NCBI GenBank assembly: GCA_963377175.1
Contig: CAUJNA010002824.1
Coordinates: 747,475-811,474 of the forward strand
Direction of reading: 5' to 3'
DNA from: Effrenium voratum
Taxonomy: Eukaryota > Sar > Dinophyceae > Suessiales > Symbiodiniaceae
Length of the DNA stretch: 64,000 nucleotides
Within the stretch, counting starts at the first letter, position 1. Every line of letters starts with the position of its first letter. Below are positions 1 through 10,007 of the stretch, in pieces. A model generated the notes under the pieces. It saw only the letters and a list, made by a program, of their open reading frames with translations. It did not search any database and was not told the DNA's origin. A program made the translations under genes and the position numbers.

Positions 1-25
1 ACTATTAAACAAATGATGAAAATTT

Positions 26-49
26 AGTACTTAAAGAGTAGATTTTACA
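26..49 (+). promoter_or_regulatory. Weak copy of the PLV early-type motif
   Basis: The stretch reads like GTACTTAAAGAGTAGATTT and lies about 65-85 nt before the ATG at 115. It matches the paralogous site at 33738 and is a relaxed version of the core motif found before the replication genes. It is weaker and further upstream than the other copies. Confidence 0.35.
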
Positions 50-114
50 TTAAATCAATTTTATAAATAAATAAATATTTAAATAAATAATTATATAAAT
101 AAATATATATAGAA

Positions 115-453
115 ATGTCTGAAGTTGAAAGTGATGTTATTGTTGAACTATCAAAGAAGATAATGACGGTTAGTAAAAATGTTAAACTGTTGTACGAGAT
201 GATAAAAACTATTGACCAGAAACTTGATGCAAAGGCATACGAACCAAAAAACAACAATGAAGAGAAGGAAAAGATTGATAAGATCTTTGAAAAGAAGGGG
301 ATAGGCAGACCCAGCGGTGATTATGACACGAAGCGTAAAAAATATTGTGATATGTTAAATAAGGGACAAATCAAAAGTCCAAAGGAACAAACATTAGAAT
401 ACTATAAGATTATTAAGGGCGATGATGGTAAATATGTAATTGTTGAAAATTAA
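115..453 (+). CDS. Small coiled PLV protein, copy of the 33829 gene
   Basis: This 112-residue lysine- and glutamate-rich protein has a likely helical N-terminal half (residues 1-60) and a conserved central stretch with GIGRPSGDYDTKRKKYCD (about residues 62-80). I do not recognise a family. It is almost identical to the protein at 33829-34158 except for a few substitutions and the last ten residues, where this copy ends GKYVIVEN and the other ends KYVYF. The ATG is preceded by a TATA-rich run. The small size, charge and position beside the terminal zinc-motif gene fit an accessory early protein, but no function can be assigned. Confidence 0.7.
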   Translation: MSEVESDVIVELSKKIMTVSKNVKLLYEMIKTIDQKLDAKAYEPKNNNEEKEKIDKIFEKKGIGRPSGDYDTKRKKYCDMLNKGQIKSPKEQTLEYYKIIKGDDGKYVIVEN

Positions 454-464
454 AATATAAACAA

Positions 465-493
465 TTCTTGTAACAAAGTATTTAAAGAAATAC
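465..493 (+). promoter_or_regulatory. PLV early-type promoter motif
   Basis: TCTTGTAACAAA followed by GTATTTAAAGAAATA ends about 25 nt before the ATG at 518. The same motif at the same spacing precedes the paralogous gene at 34755 and, on the other strand, four inner-PLV genes. Confidence 0.7.
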
Positions 494-517
494 TAATTAT
501 ATATATTAATAGAAATA

Positions 518-987
518 ATGCTATTCAATTATAACAACTGTAAAAACTGTAAAATCAATAAAAGGGATACATTCACTTTAAGACAGAAAATACCAATTGA
601 AATTTGTTATATTATTAGTAATTATTACCCACATTGCGCCAAGTGTTCTAATATGATATCACAGGAAGAACAGTTTATTCATAGAATAAAAGCACTATAT
701 GGAGATGGTTTAAGCAAAATAGAATATCAATTACGCTGGTTTTCAAAGCACAACAACAAACCTCTCACATATGATTTTATATTGGATGATGACAGGGTAT
801 TGAAGAAAGAAATTGACAAATTATTTGACGCGGTTGATGTGAAAAAAAGCTTTACAGATAAACAGTGCCGATTAGCCATAAAATCATTTGCTAAAAAAAA
901 CTTGCTCCTCATTCATTGTGTGCTTGAAAATTGTTACAACAAACAAAATGCAAGACGAGTTCCAGATTATTGTATTGAATATTTAAT
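518..987 (+). CDS. Terminal zinc-motif PLV protein, truncated by gap
   Basis: This partial gene is cut by the assembly gap after about 156 residues. The N-terminus has a CKNC motif followed by a C-x2-C pair (HCAKC), a zinc-ribbon-like module also present in the inner-PLV proteins at 34755, 14374 and 21094. It is nearly identical to the complete 208-residue protein at 34755-35381. Apparent coding beyond the gap belongs to unrelated host-type sequence. The function is unknown; a DNA-binding or regulatory role is only inferred from the cysteine pairs. Confidence 0.7.
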
Positions 988-1087
988 NNNNNNNNNNNNN
1001 NNNNNNNNNNNNNNNNNNNNNNNNNNNNNNNNNNNNNNNNNNNNNNNNNNNNNNNNNNNNNNNNNNNNNNNNNNNNNNNNNNNNNNN
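988..1087. other. Assembly gap (100 N)
   Basis: Exactly 100 undetermined bases, the usual placeholder for a gap of unknown size. Sequence composition changes from AT-rich viral to host-type across it, so adjacency of the two sides is not established. Confidence 0.99.
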
Positions 1088-1200
1088 TGGCGCCTGTCAT
1101 CAACCCTCAGCACAATCCGACCTATGCGATCCTGGACAACGGATGTACCAGACCCGTGGGCAGCTGGCATGCAATCCAGCGTTTTACACAGGCCATATGA
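1088..1200 (+). pseudogene. Aspartic-protease-like active site region
   Basis: One frame reads YAILDNGCTRPVGSW, which aligns with the D-T/S-G active-site loop of retroelement aspartic proteases. Here the hydroxyl residue is replaced by asparagine (DNG). The frame hits a stop soon after and continues in the next frame from about 1200. The placement just upstream of an integrase supports a retroelement protease. The call rests on a short motif. Confidence 0.4.
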
Positions 1201-2089
1201 GGGACCTCATCTCCTATCAGTACATCCCGGCCGAGACCAAGTTCACTTTTGCAAATGGAGAAACAGCCAAGGTAAATTGGACCTTACATCTCCGATATCA
1301 CACAACTCCTCCATGCACCAACATCGACGTCCTTGAACAAGGAACTGTACCGATCCTCCTCAGTATCAGTCAGATGCGGAACCTCTACATGACCATCGAG
1401 CACACACCTCAATGTGACAAGATCACACGCAAGGCCTTTGGCATGAACCGTCAAGCAGTGCCAGTATCCGGCACAGGACATACACTCGTCGACCTTGCTG
1501 GAGTTGCAAGAGTGAAAGCACATGGAGAAGTTGCCATCAAGGGCCTCACCAACTACGTCTACGACGATGACAACAGCATCAGGTTTCCCTCCGGGGATAT
1601 CTCCAAGAGTGAAACTGTTTGTGCGTCCAAATCATCCGAGACGAAGGAGGACCTAGCAACTCCTAAAATCATTGGGTCTCAAAAACAGGACCATTGGATC
1701 CTTGACAAGAAGAACAAGCAGCTCATCCGTGTGCACATCACGCCTCGCAAGGCGTTGTTCACACCAAATGGAGCCAAGGAATGTCCAATCAATCCTGATA
1801 ATATCAGCCGAGAGCGTACTACGAAAATCATTGATGCATCCGAAGGTGGAGATCCAGACATCCTAGAAGACAATTGGAGACTTACATCCCAGGCAAACAA
1901 ACAAATGATTAACCTGTGGATAGGTAAGACCATTTTCACCTTCACGGACAATTCGCTTGAGGACGAAGAAGCAGGTTCAGGATCGGCAGCAGACAGGATC
2001 ATCGACAAGAAGGGCTGGTCGACCGTTGAGCCAGATCCTTTCGCACCATCCTCAGATGAACCAACATCGCTTCCGATTGCCCTAGGCAG

Positions 2090-3131
2090 AATCCACAAGC
2101 GATTGTCAAATCCCGAAGAGTTGAAGAAGCTCCACCTCCAGCATCATCACATGACAACAGACCAATTTCGGTTCACTTGCCAAAATCAACAGTCGATCTA
2201 TTTGACAAAATCCGAAGTGAATGTGAAGTTTGCCAAGCGGCAAAACACGCACCATCACGAAGCAAGACGAGTGGACTTCGAGCGGACACCTTTGGTGACA
2301 TGACATTCATTGATCACTGTCAAGTTCCTCTTGGAACAGGAGAACACATCATTGTTTTTGTCATCCTGGATGGAGCAACGACACTGCTCACTGCAGAGGC
2401 AGTGACAACTACGCAAGAAGTCGAGAACATCACTGTCCTCAGGAACTATTTTGATCAGTACCACTTGCAGCCCAAACCAGTTGTCGCAGATCAAGCCTTC
2501 ATGACGGAGACATGGGAACATTTCTATCAATCCCTTGACATCACACCGATATCCTTGGGACCGAACACACCATGGCCAAATCGAGCTGAAGCTGCAGTTC
2601 GACTCCTGAAGGCACAACTCAAGATCATGCTAAGTTCCATCAAGGCAGGCACAGCACCTGCAACACTGAAGAAAGTGACATATAGACAGCTGGTGAAGGC
2701 AGCTGCAACTGTCAGGAGGGAGACTGTCACCTACGGGGTGTAACACCATTGGAGCTCGCATTCGGAAGACGACCAGCAGACCTCATCCAACTTGATGTCG
2801 CAACACCAACTCAGTTGACGATTGACAGGAATGAGGAAGAGCTGACAGCCATCCAGATCAAGCAGTTGTCTAAGCAAGCATTTCAAGAAGCACATCAATC
2901 CGAGGACATCCGACGAGACCTTGCTCAAAATCTCCAAATGAGTTCTAAGCCTCTCAGGTGAAGGACCAGGTGTTTTACTGGCAGGAAGACAAATCCAAGA
3001 TTCGTTCCGATGGAAGCAAGGGAGGAATATGGCTAAAAGGAAAAGTCATTTCCATCGAAGGAGCAATGGTAGGACTTGATCTTGGGGCTCGACTCATCAA
3101 GGTTAACATGACGAAGGTCAGAAAGGATTAA
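2090..3131 (+). pseudogene. Retroelement integrase (frameshifted)
   Basis: The N-terminal zinc-binding part is split between frames: H-x3-H in LHLQHHHMTTDQ (about 2130) and C-x2-C in CEVCQAAKH (about 2220). The catalytic core follows with D in FIDH (about 2310), D in VADQ (about 2485) and E in WPNRAEAAVRLLK (about 2590), the usual DDE pattern. After a stop at about 2743 the next frame continues with TPLELAFGRRP, a typical integrase continuation, and a C-terminal basic domain ends at 3131. It would insert retroelement cDNA into host DNA; at least three frame breaks make this copy dead. Confidence 0.7.
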
Positions 3132-3396
3132 ACCATCCCTCCGCAAAAACCTGGAATTGATCTTCTCTTGCCAGAAGAGCGAGAATTCTTGCAGAAAGAG
3201 CAAGCCGGCTCCTGAGCCGATTCCAAGAAGAAGGAGTCATTCGCACCAGCTCCTAAGCCAAAATCCTCAGTGCCATTACGCATCGCGGGAAAGACAACTC
3301 CCAAGCCTGCAGCACCTCATCCGGCAGAGAACATGTTCGTCGAGGACCTAACATCCGTTCCTGAACAAGCGCATTGGAATTGTGTACGTAAAGGAA

Positions 3397-3985
3397 AGAT
3401 CCACATTCTCGAGATCTTTGCAGGAAGTGCCAGATTCAGTCACTGCTGCGCACTCACAGGTCTTACAACCTGATGTAATCCTCATGGCACCGGTCTGTGG
3501 ACCGTGGTCAAATATGCAAAACATCCAACAAGACCAACAAAGAGTCTGGGCGAAGCGGAAACGCTATCTTCCCATGGTTGAGTTTGTGGCATCCATTGCG
3601 CGATATCAGTTGAAGCACGGAAGATACTTCATCATTGAAAATCCCCCGACATCCAAGATGGTAGCTGAACTGTATGCAGCAACTATTTTCAGATCCATCC
3701 GTGACCTGGGAGATTTCCACTTCTGTGCATACGGACTGAAAGATCCTGAATCCGGACTCAGAACCCACGAGCTTGATGCACTGTTTACCTCCAGAGGTAA
3801 TGAGACCGATCTTCAGAAAATGTAAAAACTTTACCAGCTCAGTCAAGCATGAACATCAACCCCTTGAGGGAAATGCTGGTACTTTCGCAAGCAGGACCAA
3901 ACTGGCACAGGTGTATGCTTACCAGTTCTGTCAGGATCTCGCACATCCTCCTACGACACTTGAAGGTGAAACCACTTGACAACGA
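3397..3985 (+). pseudogene. C5 DNA methyltransferase-like domain in retroelement
   Basis: HILEIFAGSARFS matches the SAM-binding motif I of cytosine-C5 methyltransferases. DVILMAPVCGPWSNMQN lies where the catalytic P-C loop is expected, with C-G-P-W-S. FIIENPPTSKM resembles the E-N-V motif. The three lie in the right order and spacing across two frames. Cytosine methyltransferase domains have been reported inside retrotransposons of dinoflagellates, so this is probably part of the element and not a host gene. The frameshift near 3450 and the altered motifs make activity unlikely. Confidence 0.55.
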
Positions 3986-4095
3986 GGTGTACCTCTTGGA
4001 GGACCTTTTCGAACCATTCACCATCAAGCAAGTTGACATCCTAAGACAGGAGATGGAAGCCATTGACAAAGAGTTCAACATGACCAGCAGTAGTC

Positions 4096-4788
4096 TTGCG
4101 GTCAGAATTCAGTTCAGGACCTCCCGTTCAACAAGGACCAACCGTTGGTCATCCGGGGACTGAAATTGATATCTTCAAGCAAGATCCTAATGACTGGCGA
4201 TGTCAGAACATGTGGAATGGTTGCAAGAAGCTGAGACAATTGTGCATCTCATCCACTCAGTATGATGCATGCACAGCATACGTCCACACCATCGGCATTA
4301 ACATGCCAATTACGTCACCTCCGGACGATGCGATCATATCCTTCTGGCAACCTGATCAGCTGAATAGAATTTGGGTCTTGCCTGCATCCAAATGCAATTG
4401 GGAGGTAGATTATGATCGAGATACTGACAACGATGATGACCTGGATGACGAAGAGCAACCTCCCGCAGGAAATCCAAAGCCGAAGGCGATGCCACCTCCA
4501 AAACTGATTCCGAAGTCACCACCGCCGACATTGAGGCTTGTATCAAAGGTTAAGCCAGCACCAAAGAACATATTGGATGAGGAGACAGAATCCGATAATA
4601 ATCCTGGTGAACGACTGCACTGCCAAGGCGACCAGCGATGCGGCCAACTCTCACATCCAACGACCGGCGGCATGTACCAGATGGATCAGATACCGACATC
4701 AGCCTCCAGAGAGAATCCGTACACCCAGGACCTTTCGGGAATTCTAAGTTCCTCAAATTCGTGCACGAATACTTTGACAGAGGCGGGT
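4096..4788 (+). pseudogene. Polyprotein segment, acidic and proline-rich
   Basis: An open frame continues the retroelement coding strand. After an unrecognised region come an acidic run (DNDDDLDDEEQPP, about residue 115) and a proline/lysine-rich linker. It is interrupted by the small inverted-repeat element at 4789 and seems to resume at about 5334. I recognise no family. Confidence 0.35.
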
Positions 4789-5309
4789 CTGCATAAACAC
4801 CGGTTTTCATATTTTGGGTCCAAACGGGCTTAAAACCCCGGACAACCCCCCGGACAAACCCCCGGACAACCCTCCGGACAGCTTTGAGGGCCCAAAATCG
4901 GCGGGACAACTCCCCGGACAAACCCCCGGACAACCCCGGACAGCTTTGAGGGCCCAAAAGCCCGGGACAAACCCTCGGACAAACCCCCGAACAACCCTCC
5001 GGACAGCTTTGGGGCCCAAACACCCGGGACAAACCCCCGGACAAGTCTTCGGACAGGTTTGGAACACGCCAAAACCACTCGGAAACCACTCGGAAACCAC
5101 CCGGAAACCACTCGGAAACCACTCGGAGGGAAGTATTCTTGCGAGAGGGAGGGTTTGCAGCATAAATCTCGGCAAAGTGCGCGGACAACCCTCCGGACAA
5201 CCTCCGGACAAACCCCCCGGACAACTTGCTGGACAGTTGTTTGTCCAGCAGTTTGTCCCGCACTTTGTCCCGCACTCTGTCCCGCATATCGAGGCGGGTG
5301 TTTATGCAG
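4789..5309. mobile_element. MITE-like insertion with 13-bp inverted ends and internal tandem repeats
   Basis: The left end CTGCATAAACACC is the exact reverse complement of the right end GGTGTTTATGCAG. The interior is built of short proline-codon-like repeats around CCCCCGGACAA, grouped into units that start with GGACAGCTTTGAGGGCCCAA, plus a run of ACTCGGAAACC repeats. It has no convincing coding capacity. It splits the retroelement frame, as a non-autonomous DNA transposon would. No clear target duplication was found. Confidence 0.55.
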
Positions 5310-5333
5310 AAGGGCATTCGTGAACGAGTGCTC

Positions 5334-7114
5334 AACCATGCTCGAAATGAATCCGGACTTCCACTTCATTCCTGAGCATGAACGACCGCACGGAGGCAAG
5401 GTATTCTGGCTGAAGGCCAGATGCAACGACTATTGGCGGCCAACGCTTCAAGGTGATGGCCAACATGCAGAGAAACAATACATGGACTTCATCAAGAAGG
5501 TCTACAGTATCTGCTGCAATACCAATGCTCAGCCAGAAGTTTTCGGAGCCGACATCATTCCGATGGTATGCCACAACCGCCAGTTCGATCTTGACAAGAC
5601 CGTCCAGAATGTTGAGCAGGTTTGCAAATATTTCAACATGGCTCCATCCAAGGCAAAACAGATCACCGACCTCATCCTCTGGCGAATCAAGCGATTGAGC
5701 AGATTCTTTTCCGGATGTTTTTGACATTATCCAAAACAAGGCCACCACAGCTCTACGATGCATTGGGATGCATCACACATGCGAAGAACTTCATGGGCAA
5801 TAAGCCAGGACTTCTCCTGATGGCTATGTTCCCGAATTATGGAAAGGCACGTTTCGAGATTGCGTTCGTGTATCCATCCGTGGACGGGCCATACAATGAG
5901 CGCAAGGCAAGGGGACGCATTGTTCCAAGGAATCGATGGATCGACAACCTCACATGCAGATCCGCATATGATGCACTCAGGCCTAATGGCAGAGAATTCC
6001 TCAATGATCCAGAGATGGAGTTCTACGTGAGATGCAACAGCGGTCATACTCGACAAGTCGATCTCCAATCTTTTGGCCCCCCTCTACTCTGGACAGAGGA
6101 GTGAGCCTCGCCAAGAAGAACCGGACTACGATCTTCCAACAGAATCCATTCCTCCAAGTCCGCATCCTTCAAGATCCGACGCGCCCCATGAAGACGAAGG
6201 CACAGCTCAGGCAAAATACAGAATGCGAAGGCCGGCACCACCATCTATTGAAGAAGAGAGAGAGATCAAGCCGTTCGCGAAGAAGCCCATCACGTTCATG
6301 TTCCATGCAGCTGATCAGCATCATGGAGAACGGGCTGAAATCTGGGAGATCCCAGTCAAACCCTTCGGGGAGAGTGCACATCCACATGGCATGCATCGAC
6401 GACGGAATCCTCGACGACGCGTCAGAAGCAGCATTGACACATGTGCCAACAGGAAGAGATGCATTGCTGATCCTGGCATTCCTCAAGGACCAGGACTACG
6501 GCATCCGACTCTCCGAAGAGCGAACAGCAGTGACAGAACAAACCATCGAGGCGAATAATATTGTTACAGCATGTGATCCCGAGGGGAACATCATGATGAG
6601 CAACAACTGGATCATGAAGACAAATCTCGGTCGTGAAGACATTGAGATGTACACCAGCAAGATCCAGGAATTCCGATGCCTTCTTCAAACATGTGAATAA
6701 CGACCAACAAAACAGGGAAAAATCCGAAAAAGATACATCCACAGAGACCAAGAAGCGACGGCGCTCCACCGACCAGGACGAAATTGAAGAGGAGAACATG
6801 GAACCCTCCCAATTCCGAGAACCTAGAAGTTCATCAAGGAATTCAAGGAAATATACCTTGAAATAGACATGAACAAGAAGGACGCCAAGGAAGAGCTTGA
6901 GGAGACCAAAAGGAACTTCCTCCGCTTTATGGAGAAGTACAACAAGGATCCAACGAGAGCTCATTCCAAATTGACAGAATGCGAGCGAGCCTCATTGGCA
7001 CATGTCGATCCAAATGTCAACCTCGAGGAAGAGGAGTTCTATTTCCACCATCGAGGAGAATGGCCAACCATGGAAGAGTTCAGGAAGGCCTGTGGACCAT
7101 CTCAAGGCACATGA
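5334..7114 (+). pseudogene. Retroelement polyprotein continuation, unrecognised
   Basis: Overlapping plus-strand frames (about 5334-5724, 5622-6104, 6032-6700, 6869-7114) read like one degraded protein with repeated frame changes. Codon texture matches the upstream integrase and methyltransferase region. There is a highly charged, probably helical stretch at about 6720-6900. No catalytic motif was recognised. It may be the structural or linker part of the same element. Confidence 0.3.
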
Positions 7115-7199
7115 GTTCACCTCATCCCTGACGATCAACATACGAGGAATCCAAAGCTGGACAGCAAGGAGGTGAATAACATGGCAATGAAGGATCGAC

Positions 7200-7880
7200 C
7201 AATCGTGAAAATGATACGCAGAACAGCGCGCACATCATATGCCTAAATGAAGCAGACGCATTCATCAGTCCTCAAGATGAGAAATCCAGGGAACTCATCA
7301 AGACGTTCATCCGGTTTGGATACAAGGGCATAGTTATCAAGCAATGGTCATCCAGACCAATCGCATGCTTTGTCCGCGGCGGGCCTTCTGCAAGAGTGGA
7401 ACTATTGGCACGGCACATTTCCACAAGGAGTCAAAATTGGGGAACTACATTCAGGATGTTCATCTTCGGAACCGAGAACAATTGCACTGATCCCAAATAC
7501 GACATCCCGACCTCTGACTGCCTAGCAACTACAGGAACATCCATGTTCACGCCACGCACCACTGAGCAGAGTGGTGAATATCGTGGTATGTTTCCAAAAT
7601 CATCCAACGACGCCACGTAACGAGGGCAGACCTCCCGTTTGCTACCGTTGGAGTTTTTCACATCCATCCATCAATCAGCCATGGAGCAGCACAACCAAAT
7701 CATGCCGCTCGTGACATTGTACCGATGCGATGCGATGGCCAACGGTCTCATGAATATCCTCTCAGGTCAGCAGGTTTTCCGGAACGAAGAGATGAACGCA
7801 ATGAAAGATGATCAACTGGAAACCATGCGGAACGATCCTACGTCTGCCATATCAGGTCTCATCCGGAACGCTTCAAGCAC
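7200..7880 (+). pseudogene. Retroelement 3' part, possible endonuclease remnant
   Basis: A frame at about 7220-7617 reads IICLNEADAFI and RPIACFVRGG. The first resembles the glutamate motif region of endonuclease/exonuclease/phosphatase folds. A following frame contains FHIHPSISHG. The match is weak and broken by shifts. The alternative is simply the end of the polyprotein. The stretch 7880-8108 is a low-information lysine-rich tail. Confidence 0.25.
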
Positions 7881-8108
7881 GTGAACAACAAGATGTTCAT
7901 GAATGGCTCTCATTCACACAGTCCGCTGATGGTCTACATCCCCAGCAAATCCAGCGCAACTTTGAGCGATCCAAGGAGCACCTCAAGAAGAAGCAATCCT
8001 GGACTCCGCAAGAGTACAAGGAGTACAACAATCGAAGCAAATTACAAGCAAAAGGAAAAGCAAGCAAAAGCAGTTTGAATTTCAAGAAAAAGTGTCAAAA
8101 AATGGCAT

Positions 8109-8179
8109 GGACAGTCCGGGGATTGAGCCCGGGGCCTCCCGCATGCTAAGCGGGTGTGATACCACTACACCAACTGCCC
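8109..8179 (-). tRNA. tRNA-Ala (anticodon AGC)
   Basis: The minus strand folds as a full cloverleaf. Acceptor GGGCAGT pairs with ACTGTCC (one G-U), a short D stem GTG/CAC follows, the anticodon arm is CCCGC-TTAGCAT-GCGGG with anticodon AGC, and the T arm is CCGGG-CTCAATC-CCCGG. A-box and B-box-like sequences are present. The T loop starts with C instead of the usual T, so it may be a recently derived pseudogene or a SINE head. It lies at the end of the retroelement and 280 bp from a second tRNA-like sequence on the same strand. Confidence 0.7.
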
Positions 8180-8454
8180 CTGACTTTGAGGTCCTAAATT
8201 TATGACTTGTTGATTTCAATCTTGACTCGCTGGGCGGATGGTTTTGTTTTGTTTCAAGCTTGTTTCCTTCCAGTACGCTTCAATTGATTAAGGGAAAAAA
8301 CCTAAAAAGCAGAAAAGGGGGGTGCCTATCCTAGAACGGAGATCTCTCACTGAATACTCTTGTTGGCTGGGCGAAAAGTCTAAAAAATAGCAGCCTTCCC
8401 CCATAAAAGAGCGATCAAGGCTTTTTTTCCCAAAATCAAAAAGAGGCAGCCACA
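8180..8454. other. Non-coding host sequence between two tRNA-like units
   Basis: Nothing gene-like is seen. Both flanking tRNA-like units lie on the minus strand. Confidence 0.5.
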
Positions 8455-8520
8455 AGGGCGCCTCCCATGCTTGTGCTGGCGCCTGAAGCCAGCGCCTTAG
8501 ACCACTCGTCCAAACTGTCC
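8455..8520 (-). tRNA. Partial tRNA-Leu-like sequence (anticodon CAG)
   Basis: The minus strand has a Leu-type D arm (GACGAGTGGTCTAAGGCGC) and a perfect anticodon arm CTGGC-TTCAGGC-GCCAG with anticodon CAG. A CACAAG...CTTGTG stem stands where a long variable arm is expected. I find no T arm and no 3' acceptor strand, so this looks like a 5' tRNA half, either a pseudogene or the head of a tRNA-derived SINE. Confidence 0.5.
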
Positions 8521-8554
8521 AAAGATATCAGCGCAACTTGTAGCGCGTTCGAGC

Positions 8555-9085
8555 TCAGGGTTGGGTTGGGTGGGGTTTGGGTTTGGGTTTGGGGGGGTGT
8601 TGGTATGTTTGGGTGGTTTGGGGTGGTTTGGGTTTGGTTGGGGTGGCTTGGGTTTGGTTGGGGCATTTTGGGGTGGGGTTTGGGTTTGGGTGGGGTGGTT
8701 GGGGTTTGGGGTTGGGTTGGGTGGTTGGGGGGGTTTGGGTTGGGGGGGGTTTGGGTTGGGGTTTGGGGTTTGGGGTTGGGTTGGGGGGGTTGGGTTGGGT
8801 GGGTTGGGGGGGGGTTTGGGGTTGGGTTGGGGGGTTTGGGGTGGGGTGGTTTGGGGTTGGGTTGGGTTGGGGGTTTGGGGGGGGTTTGGGGGGTTTGGGG
8901 TCGGGCTGGGTTGGGTTTGGGGTTGGGTTGGGGGCGTTTTTTGGGGTGGGTGGGGTGGGTTGGGGTGGGTTGGGTGGGGGTGGGTTGGGGTGGGGTGGGT
9001 TGGGGTGGGTGGCGGGTGGGTTGGGTTGGGGTGGGTGGCGGGTGGGTTGGGGTGGGGTGGGTTGGGGTGGGTTGCGGCAGCCTCT
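8555..9085 (+). repeat. G/T-only tract of GGGTTT/GGGGTTG type repeats
   Basis: For about 530 bp the plus strand is almost only G and T, in runs of three to eight G separated by T, TT or TTT. It resembles degenerate telomere-like arrays and would form many G-quadruplexes on one strand. The long open frames across it on both strands are artefacts of composition. Confidence 0.9.
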
Positions 9086-9819
9086 CGTTGCTAGAAACCT
9101 TTTCTCAACCTTACTTCCTCCTATCTTGTTTAGCCCCCACACCTCGTTTTGAACTTATTCCCTTGTATTTGTTTCATCTTTGATCATTCATTTTAAACCT
9201 TATTCCCTCTGACCTACCTTTTTGACTGAGGTTCATGGGCTGGCTGGACAAACAAGGCTTAGGACCGTTCGCCGGCAAGGATGGGGCGGTATGGGACATC
9301 ATGCCCCTCATCCAAGACAAGGACTTTCTGCGCAAGTATTTCTTGCACATGCAGAATGACCTTACTTGCCGCAAGGCGCCGTTCAAACCAGGCACCGTGG
9401 GCGGGGGGGTTGGGGCGGGGGGGTTGGGGAAAAATAGTTAAAACGGCATTTCTAAAATCAAAAAAATATATATTCAAACAGCATGCAACAAAATACACAC
9501 AATTCACAGAAAACAAGATAAGAACCACCAACCAACTCAAAAACCAGAACAACCAACAACAAAATATTTAATCATACAACATTAAAGAATTCAAACAAGC
9601 ATACCAACAAAACAGCAAAAATAGAAACCATCAAAGAACACAAACTCAAACACACACACACACACACCAACAAATTTCAAAGCAGTATACCAGTAGAGCC
9701 GGCGAAGCCGGTGGGCGGAAGCTTCAAAAATATAAAATACTACAGTTCTCTTTCTCTGTTTGTCTTGATTCTTGTTCTCTTCTTCTTCTTCCTTTTCATT
9801 GTTTGTTGTTTTTTCTTCG
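9086..9819. other. Host sequence, one unplaced short open frame, C/A-rich tract
   Basis: A 68-residue plus-strand frame at 9235-9441 (starts MGWLDKQGLGPFAGKDG) could be an exon, but I do not recognise it. From about 9440 to 9700 the plus strand is very poor in G and rich in A and C, ending in a CA run. No other feature is seen. Confidence 0.4.
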
Positions 9820-9920
9820 TCATTCTGTCTTTCTGTCTTTCTGTCTTTCTGTCTTTCCTTCCATCCTTCCTTCCTTCCTTCCTTCCTCCTTTCTTTCTTT
9901 CTTTCTTTCTTTCTTCCTTC

Positions 9921-10000
<80 letters not shown>
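9820..10000 (+). repeat. (TTTC)n / (TCTG)n / (TTCC)n microsatellite
   Basis: About 180 bp of pyrimidine tetranucleotide repeats, starting with TCTGTCTT units, passing through CCTT units and ending in long TTTC runs. Overlapping open frames are spurious. Confidence 0.95.
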
Positions 10001-10007
10001 TTTTTCT

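Larger units (their letters stand above)
1..987 (+). mobile_element. Fragment of a third PLV copy (right-end genes)
   Basis: This AT-rich block is nearly the same as the right part of the inner PLV (33737-34158 and about 34690-35224), with the same two genes in the same order and orientation. It lacks about 550 bp that the inner copy has between these genes (34160-34700). It stops at a 100-N gap, so its link to the rest of the window rests on scaffolding only. It could be a separate insertion or a collapsed or misplaced contig end. The low number of substitutions against the inner copy suggests a recent common source. Confidence 0.85.
1088..8090 (+). mobile_element. Decayed retroelement with protease, integrase and methyltransferase-like domains
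   Basis: A long run of overlapping plus-strand open frames gives, in order, a protease-like motif, an HHCC and DDE integrase, an integrase C-terminal part, a C5-methyltransferase-like domain and further polyprotein-like sequence up to about 8.0 kb. The frames shift many times, so it is inactive. No clear reverse transcriptase was recognised and no LTRs were seen; the 5' part may lie in the gap. The arrangement resembles the large polyproteins of dinoflagellate retroelements, but the exact superfamily (Copia or other) is not settled. Confidence 0.6.

Noticed and set aside
4550..5724. Proline-rich frames on both strands
   Set aside because: They arise from CCCCCGGACAA tandem repeats of the small inverted-repeat element.
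8467..9183. Long glycine/tryptophan- or proline-rich open frames on both strands
   Set aside because: They come from the G/T-only tract; all frames are open because stop codons need A.
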